Source of the DNA: Panulirus ornatus
Lineage: Eukaryota > Arthropoda > Malacostraca > Decapoda > Palinuridae
NCBI RefSeq assembly: GCF_036320965.1
Contig: NC_092225.1
Span: 80,001,113 to 80,065,112, forward strand
Direction: 5' to 3'
DNA length: 64,000 bases
The position numbers and the translations under genes were made by a program. The notes under the pieces were generated by a model, which saw only the letters and a list, made by a program, of their open reading frames with translations, had not been told where the DNA came from and made no database searches. This document shows, piece by piece, positions 33,505 through 42,494 of the stretch. The first letter of the stretch is position 1. Each line of letters starts with the position of its first letter.

Positions 33505-34012
33505 TGGTCTTCGTGTGTCTTGTACACTGGTCTTCGTGCGTCCCACTCGCTGGTCTTCGTGCGTCCTACTCGCTGGTCTTCGTGCGTCCCACTCGCTGGT
33601 CTTCGTGCGTCCCACTCGCTGGTCTTCGTGCGTCCCACTCGCTGGTCTTCGTGCGTCCCACTCGCTGGTCTTCGTGCGTCCCACTCGCTGGTCTTCGTGC
33701 GTCCCACTCGCTGGTCTTCGTGCGTCCCACTCGCTGGTCTTCGTGCGTCCCACTCGCTGGTCTTCGTGCGTCCCACTCGCTGGTCTTCGTGCGTCCCACT
33801 CGCTGGTCTTCGTGCGTCCTACTCGCTGGTCTTCGTGCGTCCTACTCGCTGGTCTTCGTGCGTCCTACTCGCTGGTCTTCGTGCGTCCTACTCGCTGGTC
33901 TTCGTGTGTCCTACTCACGGGTCTTCGTGTGTCCTACTCACGGGTCTTCGTGTGTCCTACTCACTGGTCTTCGTGTGTCCTACTCACTGGTCTTCGTGTA
34001 TCCTATTCACTA
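33505..34012. repeat. 23-bp minisatellite, ~22 units
   Basis: CTGGTCTTCGTGCGTCCCAC then TCG; CCTAC replaces CCCAC on the right and GTGTGTCC at the far right, so variants are ordered along the array. Open on both strands in all frames because 23 is not a multiple of three; the 328-codon plus and 167-codon minus ORFs are artefacts. Confidence 0.96.
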
Positions 34013-34559
34013 AAGCCTAGACTCGCAACATGTGACTGGCTGCTGCTTCCCACAGTTCCTGTGTGGGAACCAGCCACACGAGGAGTGACCGTTATGAAAC
34101 CTTATCCTTTCCTTAGCCAGCGAAGCTGTGGGATTGTATTCCCTTCTTTCGTCTTTCTCTCTACAAGTGTCACGTCTTTAAGAGATAGGTACGGGGACAT
34201 AACACGAGCGTGCAGTCATACATGTCTTGTCACTTGTGTATTACGTTACATGTGTCTTACGTCATCTATGAATTACGTCATATGTCAAGTCTGTCCTGCG
34301 TCAGCGTTATGTGATGGGTGTGTCGCTCATACCACTTGTGTGTTCTGTCATGGTTACTGTATGTCACATCACCTTCGTAACACTCTCTGTGCCATGTGGT
34401 GCGCCATGTGTGTCACGTTAACTGTGTTACCCTAACTGTACATCACATTACCAGTGGTTCACGTCATCGGTATTACCTTACCTGTAATTACGTACATATT
34501 CGTACTGTAGTGGGAGGAAGTGCTGCAGTCGTGGTGCCACATCTCTTCAACTTTAATCT
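34013..34559. other. unassigned, with a dispersed repeat
   Basis: 34038-34097 (GGCTGCTGCTTCCCACAGTT) resembles 26365-26420. Nothing else recognised. Confidence 0.45.
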
Positions 34560-35110
34560 ACTATTCATATAACTATCTAAACTTGTTTATGTTGTCTATA
34601 TTCTTCGTCTCGTTTCTCAGTTTATTCCATTCATCCACCACTCGTACAGGACCACAAGAACACTTCTTCACATCTATTCATACAAGTTTCTTGCTTATTT
34701 TCACGTTACGTCCTCTGGTAGTTCTACTTTCGTATCACGGGAAAGAACTGTTCACTGCTGAAATCATTAAACTGGCTGAAAAAACTTGATGGCTGTGATC
34801 AAGTTACCCCTTACTCTTCTCTCCTCTATGACGGGCAAATATATGGCCTTTGATCTCTTACTGCAACTCTGCTCCTTTAATTCTCGAATCAATTTTTTTT
34901 TTGTTGTCCTCCTCTGGACCTTTTCTAGAAGTCCTTTGTGTTTCTCCAAATGCTGTGGCCAAACTTCAGCAGCGTATTGCAATTCTGCACTTACGGAAGA
35001 TGAGACTCTTTCCTCCTGCATTGATCGGTCCCTAACATTACACCTCAACATCTCCATGACCTCATTTAATGATTTTCCATGCATCTCTGTGACACTGTCC
35101 CCAAGTTTCT
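34560..35110 (-). pseudogene. LINE family 3 fragment (ORF2 C-terminus)
   Basis: Minus strand frames read QYAAEVWPQHLEKHKGLLEK, VQRRTTKKKLIREL, VIEERRVRGNLITAIKFFQP, then SRTTRGRNVKISKKLV and DVKKCSCGPVRVVDEWNK. This order (VQRR.TK, ERR..GDLI, RTTRG, WN.L) is the usual C-terminal block of jockey/CR1-type ORF2. An in-frame stop and a frameshift break it. Confidence 0.8.
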
Positions 35111-35172
35111 CTCTTCCATTAAATCAGTCAATTTCTTCTGTTTCTGCTCATCAGGCCCGGAGTTGGTTCGTG

Positions 35173-35253
<81 letters not shown>

Positions 35254-36030
35254 CCCGTCTCTGGTCTCTGTGTTACAGGCATTTCCCATTATTATTTTCT
35301 TCTCGAGGACAGCCAGAGAGGACCCTCCTGGTTTCTGTTTCTGACTTTTTCCATTCCAGTGCGCCTTCTGTGGTTACGTTCCTCCTGGGTCCCTTCAACT
35401 GATCTGATTCAGACATTACCAACTTTGATTATGCTTCTCAGTTGCCATATTTTCTCTTCATGATCTTTGATTTAATGCTTCATTTTCCTCTTCCTCCAGT
35501 CACTGTAAATTATGAGTCAGTTTCTCTATAACACTCTCAAATCTCCCGCAGCCGTAATGTGCCACAAGATTAAACTTTTAATTCTTCTTTAATTTATTCT
35601 CCCTTCGACAACAGTGAACCCTCACAATGCCCTTCGTCCAGTCTCCTCACAGCAGACTTACCTACAGCTGTATGGTCCTTGTAGATCATCAGACACGACC
35701 ATGATTCATGATCAACAATTCTAGCCTAACATCCTTCAGGGATTTCTCAAATTATCTCACGAGAGTTTTCGTTTCCTCCTCACCGTGAGGGATAGCCTCA
35801 CTCAAAGTTTCAAAACAACTCTGTTAACTTCCTCGACTCCTGAGTGTTCGTAGCTAAGCTTATGAACCACAAATGATCGAACTTAAACAATTAGGAAGGT
35901 CGTCAGGATGGCTATTCACTTGGTACAGTTGCCTATTAATAACATTATTTTTCTTTTCGTTCATTGTTACACTCCTATAAACACTGTCAACAATGTGTCA
36001 GGTAACCAGCGTGTCACACCAACTATGTCT
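35111..36030. other. unassigned, T/C-rich; contains (CT)n
   Basis: (CT)n at 35180-35249. The 225-codon ORF 34786-35463 is antisense to the LINE relic then crosses the CT array. A stretch near 35080-35120 (TGACACTGTCCCCAAGTTTC) has a relative at 49830-49870. Confidence 0.5.
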
Positions 36031-36217
36031 GGTCAACGGTGCGCCAGACACCATCAGCGTCAGGTCAACGGTGCGCCAGACACCACCAGCGTCGGGTCAA
36101 CGGTGTGCCAGACACCACCAGCGTCAGGTCAACGGTGTGCCAGACACCACCAGCGTCAGGTCAACGGTGTGCCAGACACCACCAGCGTCAGGTCAACGGT
36201 GTGCCAGACACCACCAG
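36031..36217. repeat. 32-bp minisatellite, ~6 units
   Basis: GGTCAACGGTGTGCCAGACA then CCACCAGCGTCA; leftmost units have GCGCC for GTGCC. Confidence 0.95.
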
Positions 36218-36339
36218 TGGGTGGCGTCATCCGAGCCGGGGCGAGGCAGGTTCCTCACCCGGCCTCCCGCTATGCCCGGGCCGCTGACCCTAGTGTGGTG
36301 GGCGACGGATCCACCGATACCCTTCCTGGCCCGTGCTCG

Positions 36340-36445
36340 GTATATCTGCCTCTACACCCACGCCTTCTACATCCACGTCCCCTACATCCACGCCCTCTAC
36401 ACCCATGCCCCCTACGCTTACGCCCTCTAAACCCATACATTCTAC
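36340..36445. repeat. ~18-bp degenerate repeat
   Basis: CTACATCCACGCC/CTACACCCATGCC/CTACGCTTACGCC units; proline/threonine-rich ORFs across it are low complexity. Confidence 0.75.
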
Positions 36446-36609
36446 CCCAACAACACCCCCTGCCACACCCCCTTGCATCCCCATAACGTACACTCACCAG
36501 AGCTCGACCTCGCCGCCTCCTACACGCACAGCAGTTACTCCCAGACTACCTACACCTGTGCCCCTTACGCCATCTACACCCAGACCGCAAGCATCTACGC
36601 CATCTGCTT

Positions 36610-36905
36610 CCAGAGTTAGCGAGGTGGCGCCAGGAACAAATGAAAAATAAAAAAGGCCTAGTCCGCTGATATCCATTCTCTAGCTGTCACGTGTAATGCA
36701 CTGAAACCATAGCCACGTAGGCACAGCAGGCCTCACAAGCCTTTCCATGGTTTCCCACGGATACTTCACATGCCCTGGTTCAGTCCATTTAACACGTCGT
36801 CCCCTGTATACCAAATCGCTCCAATTCTCTCTCTAGCCTGTGAACATCTTTCAACCTCCTGCATATACAGGCTCCAAGCAGCGGAATCTTTTTGAAACCC
36901 ACCTT
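36610..36905 (-). pseudogene. old RTE-like LINE 3' end fragment
   Basis: The plus-strand order AGTTAGCGAGGTGGCGCCAG, CTTTCCATGGTTTCCCACGG, ACTTCACATGCCCTGGTTCA, CCTGTATACCAAATCGCTCC matches the 3' UTR and C-terminus of the intact LINE (38850-39120), with many substitutions. Confidence 0.75.
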
Positions 36906-36911
36906 TCCATG

Positions 36912-37062
36912 TATCATCTCTGGGGATAAGGGAATACTTCCCACGTATTCCCTGCGTGTCGTAAAAGGCGACTAAAAGGGGAGGGAGCGGGAGGGCTGGA
37001 AATCCTTACCTCCAGGTTCACTCTTCCAAAAGAAGGAACCGAACCGCGGTCCATCTATGTGG
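36912..37062 (+). mobile_element. SINE-A, 3'-eroded copy
   Basis: Head CTCTGGGGATAAGGGAATAC and ACTTCCCACGTATTCCCTGC are clear; after TTCCAAAAGAAGGAACCGAA the sequence no longer matches the tail. Followed shortly by (AT)n. Confidence 0.82.
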
Positions 37063-37069
37063 CAGGCAG

Positions 37070-37148
<79 letters not shown>
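37070..37148. repeat. (AT)n microsatellite
   Basis: About 39 AT repeats. Confidence 0.97.
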
Positions 37149-37151
<3 letters not shown>

Positions 37152-37154
37152 CAG

Positions 37155-37313
37155 GTATTACAGGACGCCACCAGCAACTGGTTTTACCGAGTGTATAACG
37201 TCACCTTTGCGGGGATTGTATCATCGGCCCAGGACGAGACAGAATGTACTATAGTCGAGAGGCTTCTCACTGCGCAGGAGTACATCATCTCCCTGCTCCT
37301 GACAGGAGCGTAG
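37155..37313 (+). CDS. possible terminal exon, unrecognised
   Basis: After the AT array two in-phase acceptor-like AGs (37153-37154 and 37162-37163) precede an open frame ending TAG at 37311-37313. The peptide contains SNWFYRVYNVTFAGIV and ERLLTAQEYIISLLLTGA, with balanced composition unlike the repeat ORFs around it. No family is recognised, no polypyrimidine tract other than the AT repeat is present, and no upstream exon was found. Confidence 0.25.
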   Translation, partial: VLQDATSNWFYRVYNVTFAGIVSSAQDETECTIVERLLTAQEYIISLLLTGA

Positions 37314-37593
37314 TCTCCGTTTCATCCCCCCCCCCCAACTAAAGGGGTGTTGCGGTTCTGTAATAACAGTAAAGTTCTGGAGGTTTCTTTGAAAAAAAAA
37401 AAAACACGTTAATTTCACTATATCTGAACTGGTTCCAGATGGAGTCAGCGTTGCGTGCTGTGTCGCTGTCGTGAGCACTGCAGGAGGCTGGCTGCCCTGC
37501 CCCTCAGGCCCTGGCTCACCACCTTCAGGAGTGTAGCCGCTGTGAGACCACCTCCCACACACTCCTGCCCTGTGTAGTGCTGTGCCAACGGTA

Positions 37594-37764
37594 CTGGCTC
37601 TGGGGGGCGGTGTTACACTGCTGGCTCTGGGGGCGGTGGTACGGTGCTGTCTCTGGGGGCAGTGGTACGGTGCTGTCTCTGGGGGCGGTGTTACACTGCT
37701 GTCTCTGGGGGCGGTGTTACACTGCTGTCTCTGGGGGCGGTGTTACACTGCTGTCTCTGGGGGG
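37594..37764. repeat. 26-bp minisatellite, ~6 units
   Basis: CTGTCTCTGGGGGCGGTGTT then ACACTG or ACGGTG. Confidence 0.93.
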
Positions 37765-38084
37765 ATGTGGCGGTTCCGGTGGTACAAGAATGTTAATACA
37801 TCTTACTTTTTTGCGTTTCATACATGTGTTGACTTTATTCTCTCAGTTTACCTCTGTCGCGTTCCATCCCACCCTCGTTCTCTGCGTCCTCCACAACGGC
37901 CATAAACAGCACTTGCAGGATCCGTCAAGCCTCCCTGGGGTTGGGAGACCTGTGTGGGGTGCTCCTCCTCCTCCTGGTCTCCTACCATCACCTTCACATT
38001 AAGCCCAGCGACCCCCCCACTCCCCACGTCGCTCTGCCCTTTGCTCCGCTGTTGCCACTGCCCACAACGCACGCCTCCGTCGCC
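37765..38084. other. unassigned
   Basis: Nothing recognised; short ORFs only. Confidence 0.5.
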
Positions 38085-38230
38085 CACCGGTGGTTAGGGT
38101 TGTGACCCAAAAATCGATCCGACGGGCCCAGCTTTTGAATCCCGGACAGGGGCAGCGGGCTCACAGCTAACCTAGCTGTTCATCCTCTCCTTTGAGGCAA
38201 GTCGATGAATGCGACTTTAGCGAGGGTGTG
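38085..38230 (+). mobile_element. SINE-B copy, diverged
   Basis: Head CACCGGTGGTTAGGGTTGTG (A-box-like), TTTGAATCCCGG (B-box remnant), GGGCAGCGGGCTCACAGCTA, AGCTGTTCATCCTCTCCTTT, and GTCGATGAATGCGAC, the SINE-B order. Confidence 0.7.
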
Positions 38231-38343
38231 TATATTGTGTGTGTGTATGCAAGTTTATACACAGTATATATACAAGGTTAACAGGGTAATATAAGATCAG
38301 AAGTCTCTCCCACTTACTAATGCACAAATGGAAATCACACACG

Positions 38344-38346
<3 letters not shown>

Positions 38347-38400
<54 letters not shown>
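38347..38400. repeat. (CA)n microsatellite
   Basis: About 27 CA repeats, directly before a SINE-B head. Confidence 0.97.
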
Positions 38401-38403
<3 letters not shown>

Positions 38404-38562
38404 GGGCCTCCGTGGTCACTAACCACGGGCCAGCCTGGGATAAGACTCGCACAGGTTCGAATCCTCAGGCTGACAATCGGCCTACACCAAACACAGGTGT
38501 TCATCTTCACATTGCGACTGGTCGATAAATGGGCACCGGATTTTGGTTGGTGTGTGTGTGTG
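38401..38562 (+). mobile_element. SINE-B, clear copy with perfect B box
   Basis: Head AGGGCCTCCGTGGTCACTAA; B box GGTTCGAATCC at 38454-38464; then GACAATCGGCCTACACCAAA, ACAGGTGTTCATCTTCACAT, GGTCGATAAATGGGCACC and a TTGG(TG)n tail. Preceded by (CA)n. The tRNA-like part is too altered to be a functional tRNA. Confidence 0.85.
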
Positions 38563-38763
38563 TACAAACAGTAATGACATACGTACAGGATACCTTCTAA
38601 GGATCTTCCATGTTTCTGTGCCTTACAGACGATATTTTGCTCCTCAACCTCTGTAATTTCTCAATGTTCTCATCCCTCACTTACTATGTGTTGCACCAAA
38701 CAAACTTTACTCCCATCTGTTAGAAAAAAATAAAGCAGCTCATAACGTTGACAAAAAAGCCAC

Positions 38764-38767
<4 letters not shown>

Positions 38768-38798
<31 letters not shown>
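38768..38798. repeat. (AT)n at 3' end of the intact LINE
   Basis: About 15 AT repeats followed by the T-run 38799-38826 (LINE poly(A), minus strand). Confidence 0.97.
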
Positions 38799-38829
<31 letters not shown>

Positions 38830-41800
38830 CTTTGTCGCTGTCTCCCGCGTTTGCGAGGTAGCGCGAGGAAACAGACGAAAGAAATGGCCCAACCCCCATA
38901 CACACGTACATACACACGTCCACACACGCAAATATACATACCTACACAGCTTTCCATGGTTTACCCCAGACGCTTCACATGCCTTGATTCAATCCACTGA
39001 CAGCACGTCAACCCCTGTATACCACATCGCTCCAATTCACTCTATTCCTTGCCCTCCTTTCACCCTCCTGCATGTTCAGGCCCCGATCACACAAAATCTT
39101 TTTCACTCCATCTTTCCACCTCCAATTTGGTCTCCCTCTTCTCCTCGTTCCCTCCACCTCCGACACATATATCCTCTTGGTCAATCTTTCCTCACTCATT
39201 CTCTCCATGTGCCCAAACCATTTCAAAACACCCTCTTCTGCTCTCTCAACCACGCTCTTTTTATTTCCACACATCTCTCTTACCCTTACGTTACTTACTC
39301 GATCAAACCACCTCACACCACACATTGTCCTCAAACATCTCATTTCCAGCACATCCATCCTCCTACGCACAACTCTATCCATAGCCCACGCCTCGCAACC
39401 ATACAACATTGTTGGAACCACTATTCCTTCAAACATACCCATTTTTGCTTTCCGAGATAATGTTCTCGACTTCCACACATTTTTCAAGGCTCCCAAAATT
39501 TTCGCCCCCTCCCCCACCCTATGATCCACTTCCGCTTCCATGGTTCCATCCGCTGACAGATCCACTCCCAGATATCTAAAACACTTCACTTCCTCCAGTT
39601 TTTCTCCATTCAAACTCACCTCCCAATTGACTTGACCCTCAACCCTACTGTACCTAATAACCTTGCTCTTATTCACATTTACTCTTAACTTTCTTCTTCC
39701 ACACACTTTACCAAACTCAGTCACCAGCTTCTGCAGTTTCTCACATGAATCAGCCACCAGCGCTGTATCATCAGCGAACAACAACTGACTCACTTCCCAA
39801 GCTCTCTCAACCCCAACAGACTTCATACTTGCCCCTCTTTCCAGGACTCTTGCATTTACCTCCCTAACAACCCCATCCATAAACAAATTAAACAACCATG
39901 GAGACATCACACACCCCTGCCGCAAACCTACATTCACTGAGAACCAATCACTTTCCTCTCTTCCTACACGTACACATGCCTTACATCCTCGATAAAAACT
40001 TTTCACTGCTTCTAACAACTTGCCTCCCACACCATATATTCTTAATACCTTCCACAGAGCATCTCTATCAACTCTATCATATGCCTTCTCCAGATCCATA
40101 AATGCTACATACAAATCCATTTGCTTTTCTAAGTATTTCTCACATACATTCTTCAAAGCAAACACCTGATCCACACATCCTCTACCACTTCTGAAACCGC
40201 ACTGCTCTTCCCCAATCTGATGCTCTGTACATGCCTTCACCCTCTCAATCAATACCCTCCCATATAGTTTACCAGGAATACTCAACAAACTTATACCTCT
40301 GTAATTTGAGCACTCACTCTTATCCCCTTTGCCTTTGTACAATGGCACTATGCACGCATTCCGCCAATCCTCAGGCACCTCACCATGAGTCATACATACA
40401 TTAAATAACCTTACCAACCAGTCAACAATACAGTCACCCCCTTTTTTAATAAATTCCACTGCAATACCATCCAAACCTGCTGCCTTGCCGGCTTTCATCT
40501 TCCGCAAAGCTTTTACTACCTCTTCTCTGTTTACCAAATCATTTTCCCTAACCCTCTCACTTTGCACACCACCACGACCAAAACACCCTATATCTGCCAC
40601 TCTGTCATCAGACACATTCAACAAACCTTCAAAATACTCATTCCATCTCCTTCTCACATCACCACTACTTGTTATCACCTCCCCATTTACGCCCTTCACT
40701 GAAGTTCCCATTTGCTCCCTTGTCTTACGCACCCTATTTACCTCCTTCCAGAACATCTTTTTATTCTCCCTAAAATTTACTGATAGTCTCTCACCCCAAC
40801 TCTCATTTGCCCTTTTTTTCACCTCTTGCACCTTTCTCTTGACCTCCTGTCTCTTTCTTTTATACTTCTCCCACTCAATTGCATTTTTTCCCTGCAAAAA
40901 TCGTCCAAATGCCTCTCTCTTCTCTTTCACTAATACTCTTACTTCTTCATCCCACCACTCACTACCCTTTCTAAACAGCCCACCTCCCACTCTTCTCATG
41001 CCACAAGCATCTTTTGCGCAATCCATCACTGATTCCCTAAATACATCCCATTCCTCCCCCACTCCCCTTACTTCCATTGTTCTCACCTTTTTCCATTCTG
41101 TACTCAGTCTCTCCTGGTACTTCCCCACACAGGTCTCCTTCCCAAGCTCACTTACTCTCACCACCTTCTTCACCCCAACATTCACTCCTCTTTTCTGAAA
41201 ACCCTTACTAATCTTCACCTTAGCCTCCACAAGATAATGATCAGACATCCCTCCAGTTGTACCTCTCAGCACATTAACATCCAAAAGTCTCTCTTTCGCA
41301 CGCTTGTCAATTAACACGTAATCCAATAACGCTCTCTGGCCATCTCTCCTGCTTACATAAGTATACTTATGTATATCTCGCTTTTTAAACCAGGTATTCC
41401 CAATCATCAGTCCTTTTTCAGCACATAAATCTACAAGCTCTTCACCATTTCCATTTACAACACTGAACACCCCATGCATACCAATTATTCCCTCAACTGC
41501 CACATTACTCACCTTTGCATTCAAATCACCCATCACTATAACCCGGTCTCGTGCATCAAAACCGCTAACACACTCATTCAGCTGCTCCCAAAACACTTGC
41601 CTCTCATGATCTTTCTTCTCATGCCCAGGTGCATATGCACCAATAATCACCCACCTCTCTCCATCAACTTTCAATTTTACCCATATTAATCGAGAATTTA
41701 CTTTCTTACATTCTATCACATACTCCCACAACTCCTGTTTCAGGAGTATTGCTACTCCTTCCCTTGCTCTTGTCCTCTCACTAACCCCTGACTTCACTCC

Positions 41801-42004
41801 CCAGACATTTCCAAACCACTCTTCCCCTTTACCCTTGAGCTTCGTTTCACTCAGAGCCAAAACATCCAGGTTCCTTTCCTCAAACATACTACCTATCTCT
41901 CCTTTTTTCACATCTTGGTTACATCCACACACATTTAGGCACCCCACTCTGAGCCTTCGAGGAGGATGATCACTCCCCGCGTGACTCCTTCTTCTGTTTC
42001 CCAT
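38799..42004 (-). mobile_element. RTE-like non-LTR retrotransposon, apparently intact ORF
   Basis: The minus-strand element runs from the ORF start at 42004 through the ORF stop at 39008, a 3' UTR of about 180 bp, then poly(A) and (AT)n. A 5' UTR is not recognisable: within about 40 bp upstream of the ATG the sequence becomes an older copy of the same family. The 3' end is shared with the copies at 17523-17990 and 36610-36905. Target-site duplications could not be defined because the 3' flank is (AT)n. Confidence 0.9.
39008..42004 (-). CDS. LINE ORF2-type endonuclease/reverse transcriptase, 998 aa
   Basis: It would copy the element's RNA into a nicked genomic target (target-primed reverse transcription). 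Residues about 18-260 form an APE-like endonuclease: LNVCGCN 23-29, SETK 52-55, GAYAPG 122-127, GDLN 159-162 and SDH 254-256, the last two being the usual catalytic Asp/Asn and Asp/His sites. A basic linker follows. The RT spans about 490-830: AGLDGI 509-514, FMDLEKAYDRVD 635-646 (motif A), GLRQGCVMSPWLF 693-705 (motif B), FADDTAL 743-749 (motif C) and RYLGVDLSADG 810-820. The C-terminus has LYGCEAW 867-873, GHMERM 931-936 and RGRPNWRW 956-963, typical of RTE-like ORFs. All catalytic residues are present and no stop or frameshift interrupts 2997 bp. Length fits RTE-class proteins (about 1000 aa). Clade placement is from memory and could also be a neighbouring clade. Confidence 0.92.
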   Translation of the reverse strand: MGNRRRSHAGSDHPPRRLRVGCLNVCGCNQDVKKGEIGSMFEERNLDVLALSETKLKGKGEEWFGNVWGVKSGVSERTRAREGVAILLKQELWEYVIECKKVNSRLIWVKLKVDGERWVIIGAYAPGHEKKDHERQVFWEQLNECVSGFDARDRVIVMGDLNAKVSNVAVEGIIGMHGVFSVVNGNGEELVDLCAEKGLMIGNTWFKKRDIHKYTYVSRRDGQRALLDYVLIDKRAKERLLDVNVLRGTTGGMSDHYLVEAKVKISKGFQKRGVNVGVKKVVRVSELGKETCVGKYQERLSTEWKKVRTMEVRGVGEEWDVFRESVMDCAKDACGMRRVGGGLFRKGSEWWDEEVRVLVKEKREAFGRFLQGKNAIEWEKYKRKRQEVKRKVQEVKKRANESWGERLSVNFRENKKMFWKEVNRVRKTREQMGTSVKGVNGEVITSSGDVRRRWNEYFEGLLNVSDDRVADIGCFGRGGVQSERVRENDLVNREEVVKALRKMKAGKAAGLDGIAVEFIKKGGDCIVDWLVRLFNVCMTHGEVPEDWRNACIVPLYKGKGDKSECSNYRGISLLSIPGKLYGRVLIERVKACTEHQIGEEQCGFRSGRGCVDQVFALKNVCEKYLEKQMDLYVAFMDLEKAYDRVDRDALWKVLRIYGVGGKLLEAVKSFYRGCKACVRVGREESDWFSVNVGLRQGCVMSPWLFNLFMDGVVREVNARVLERGASMKSVGVERAWEVSQLLFADDTALVADSCEKLQKLVTEFGKVCGRRKLRVNVNKSKVIRYSRVEGQVNWEVSLNGEKLEEVKCFRYLGVDLSADGTMEAEVDHRVGEGAKILGALKNVWKSRTLSRKAKMGMFEGIVVPTMLYGCEAWAMDRVVRRRMDVLEMRCLRTMCGVRWFDRVSNVRVREMCGNKKSVVERAEEGVLKWFGHMERMSEERLTKRIYVSEVEGTRRRGRPNWRWKDGVKKILCDRGLNMQEGERRARNRVNWSDVVYRG

Positions 42005-42039
42005 TTTAGAAAGTTAATACAAGGAGTTTATCCCGGCCA

Positions 42040-42365
42040 CTTCACAAGCTCTGCTTACGTCCTGCACGTCGACCCTAGTATACCACATCGTTCCAACTCC
42101 CTCTATCCCGTACACACCTTTCACCCTCCTGTATGTTCAGGCCCAGATCACTAAATCTTTTCCACTCCATCCTTCCATCTCCACTTCGGTCTCCCCTCTC
42201 CTTATCACACATATATCTTCTTTGTCATCCTCTCGTCACTCATCCTCTCCATATGTCCAAACCATTGCATCATACTCACTTCAGCTCTCTCAACCACACA
42301 CTTCTGATTACCACACATCTCTTACCCTCTCATTACTTACTAGATCATACCACATCACACCACAA
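42040..42365 (-). pseudogene. older copy of the same LINE, C-terminal piece
   Basis: Plus-strand words TATACCACATCGTTCCAACT, TTTCACCCTCCTGTATGTTC, CTTTTCCACTCCATCCTTCC and CCATATGTCCAAACCATTGC align with 39015-39230 of the intact copy in the same orientation, with roughly 15-20 percent changes by eye. It lies immediately upstream of the intact element. Confidence 0.85.
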
Positions 42366-42409
42366 AAACATTTTTTTTTCTCAATATTCTTATACAATAT
42401 CGTTTGTAG

Positions 42410-42494
42410 GTTTGAGGGTGTGGATATGTACACCAGCAGGGTTGACCCGGAGCGTCTGTCCCACCAGCGTGACCACCAGGTCGTGACGCAATAA
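42410..42494 (+). CDS. possible terminal exon, unrecognised
   Basis: A T-rich tract (42371-42400) ends in CGTTTGTAG (AG 42408-42409). The open frame then reads FEGVDMYTSRVDPERLSH followed by QRDHQVVTQ and TAA at 42492-42494. The composition is protein-like and the acceptor context is plausible. No family is recognised and no partner exon was found; a CAG/GTCGTG at 42477-42482 could be a weak donor instead. Confidence 0.3.

Noticed and set aside
33449..34435. A 328-codon plus ORF and opposing ORFs of up to 167 codons
   Set aside because: Carried by the 23-bp minisatellite, open in all frames on both strands.
38401..38475. Functional tRNA gene
   Set aside because: Only a B box and weak A-box-like wording remain; acceptor and anticodon stems cannot be paired, and the unit recurs as SINE-B.
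39049..41198. Plus-strand ORFs of 110-237 codons opposite the LINE
   Set aside because: Antisense shadows of the 998-codon LINE ORF.
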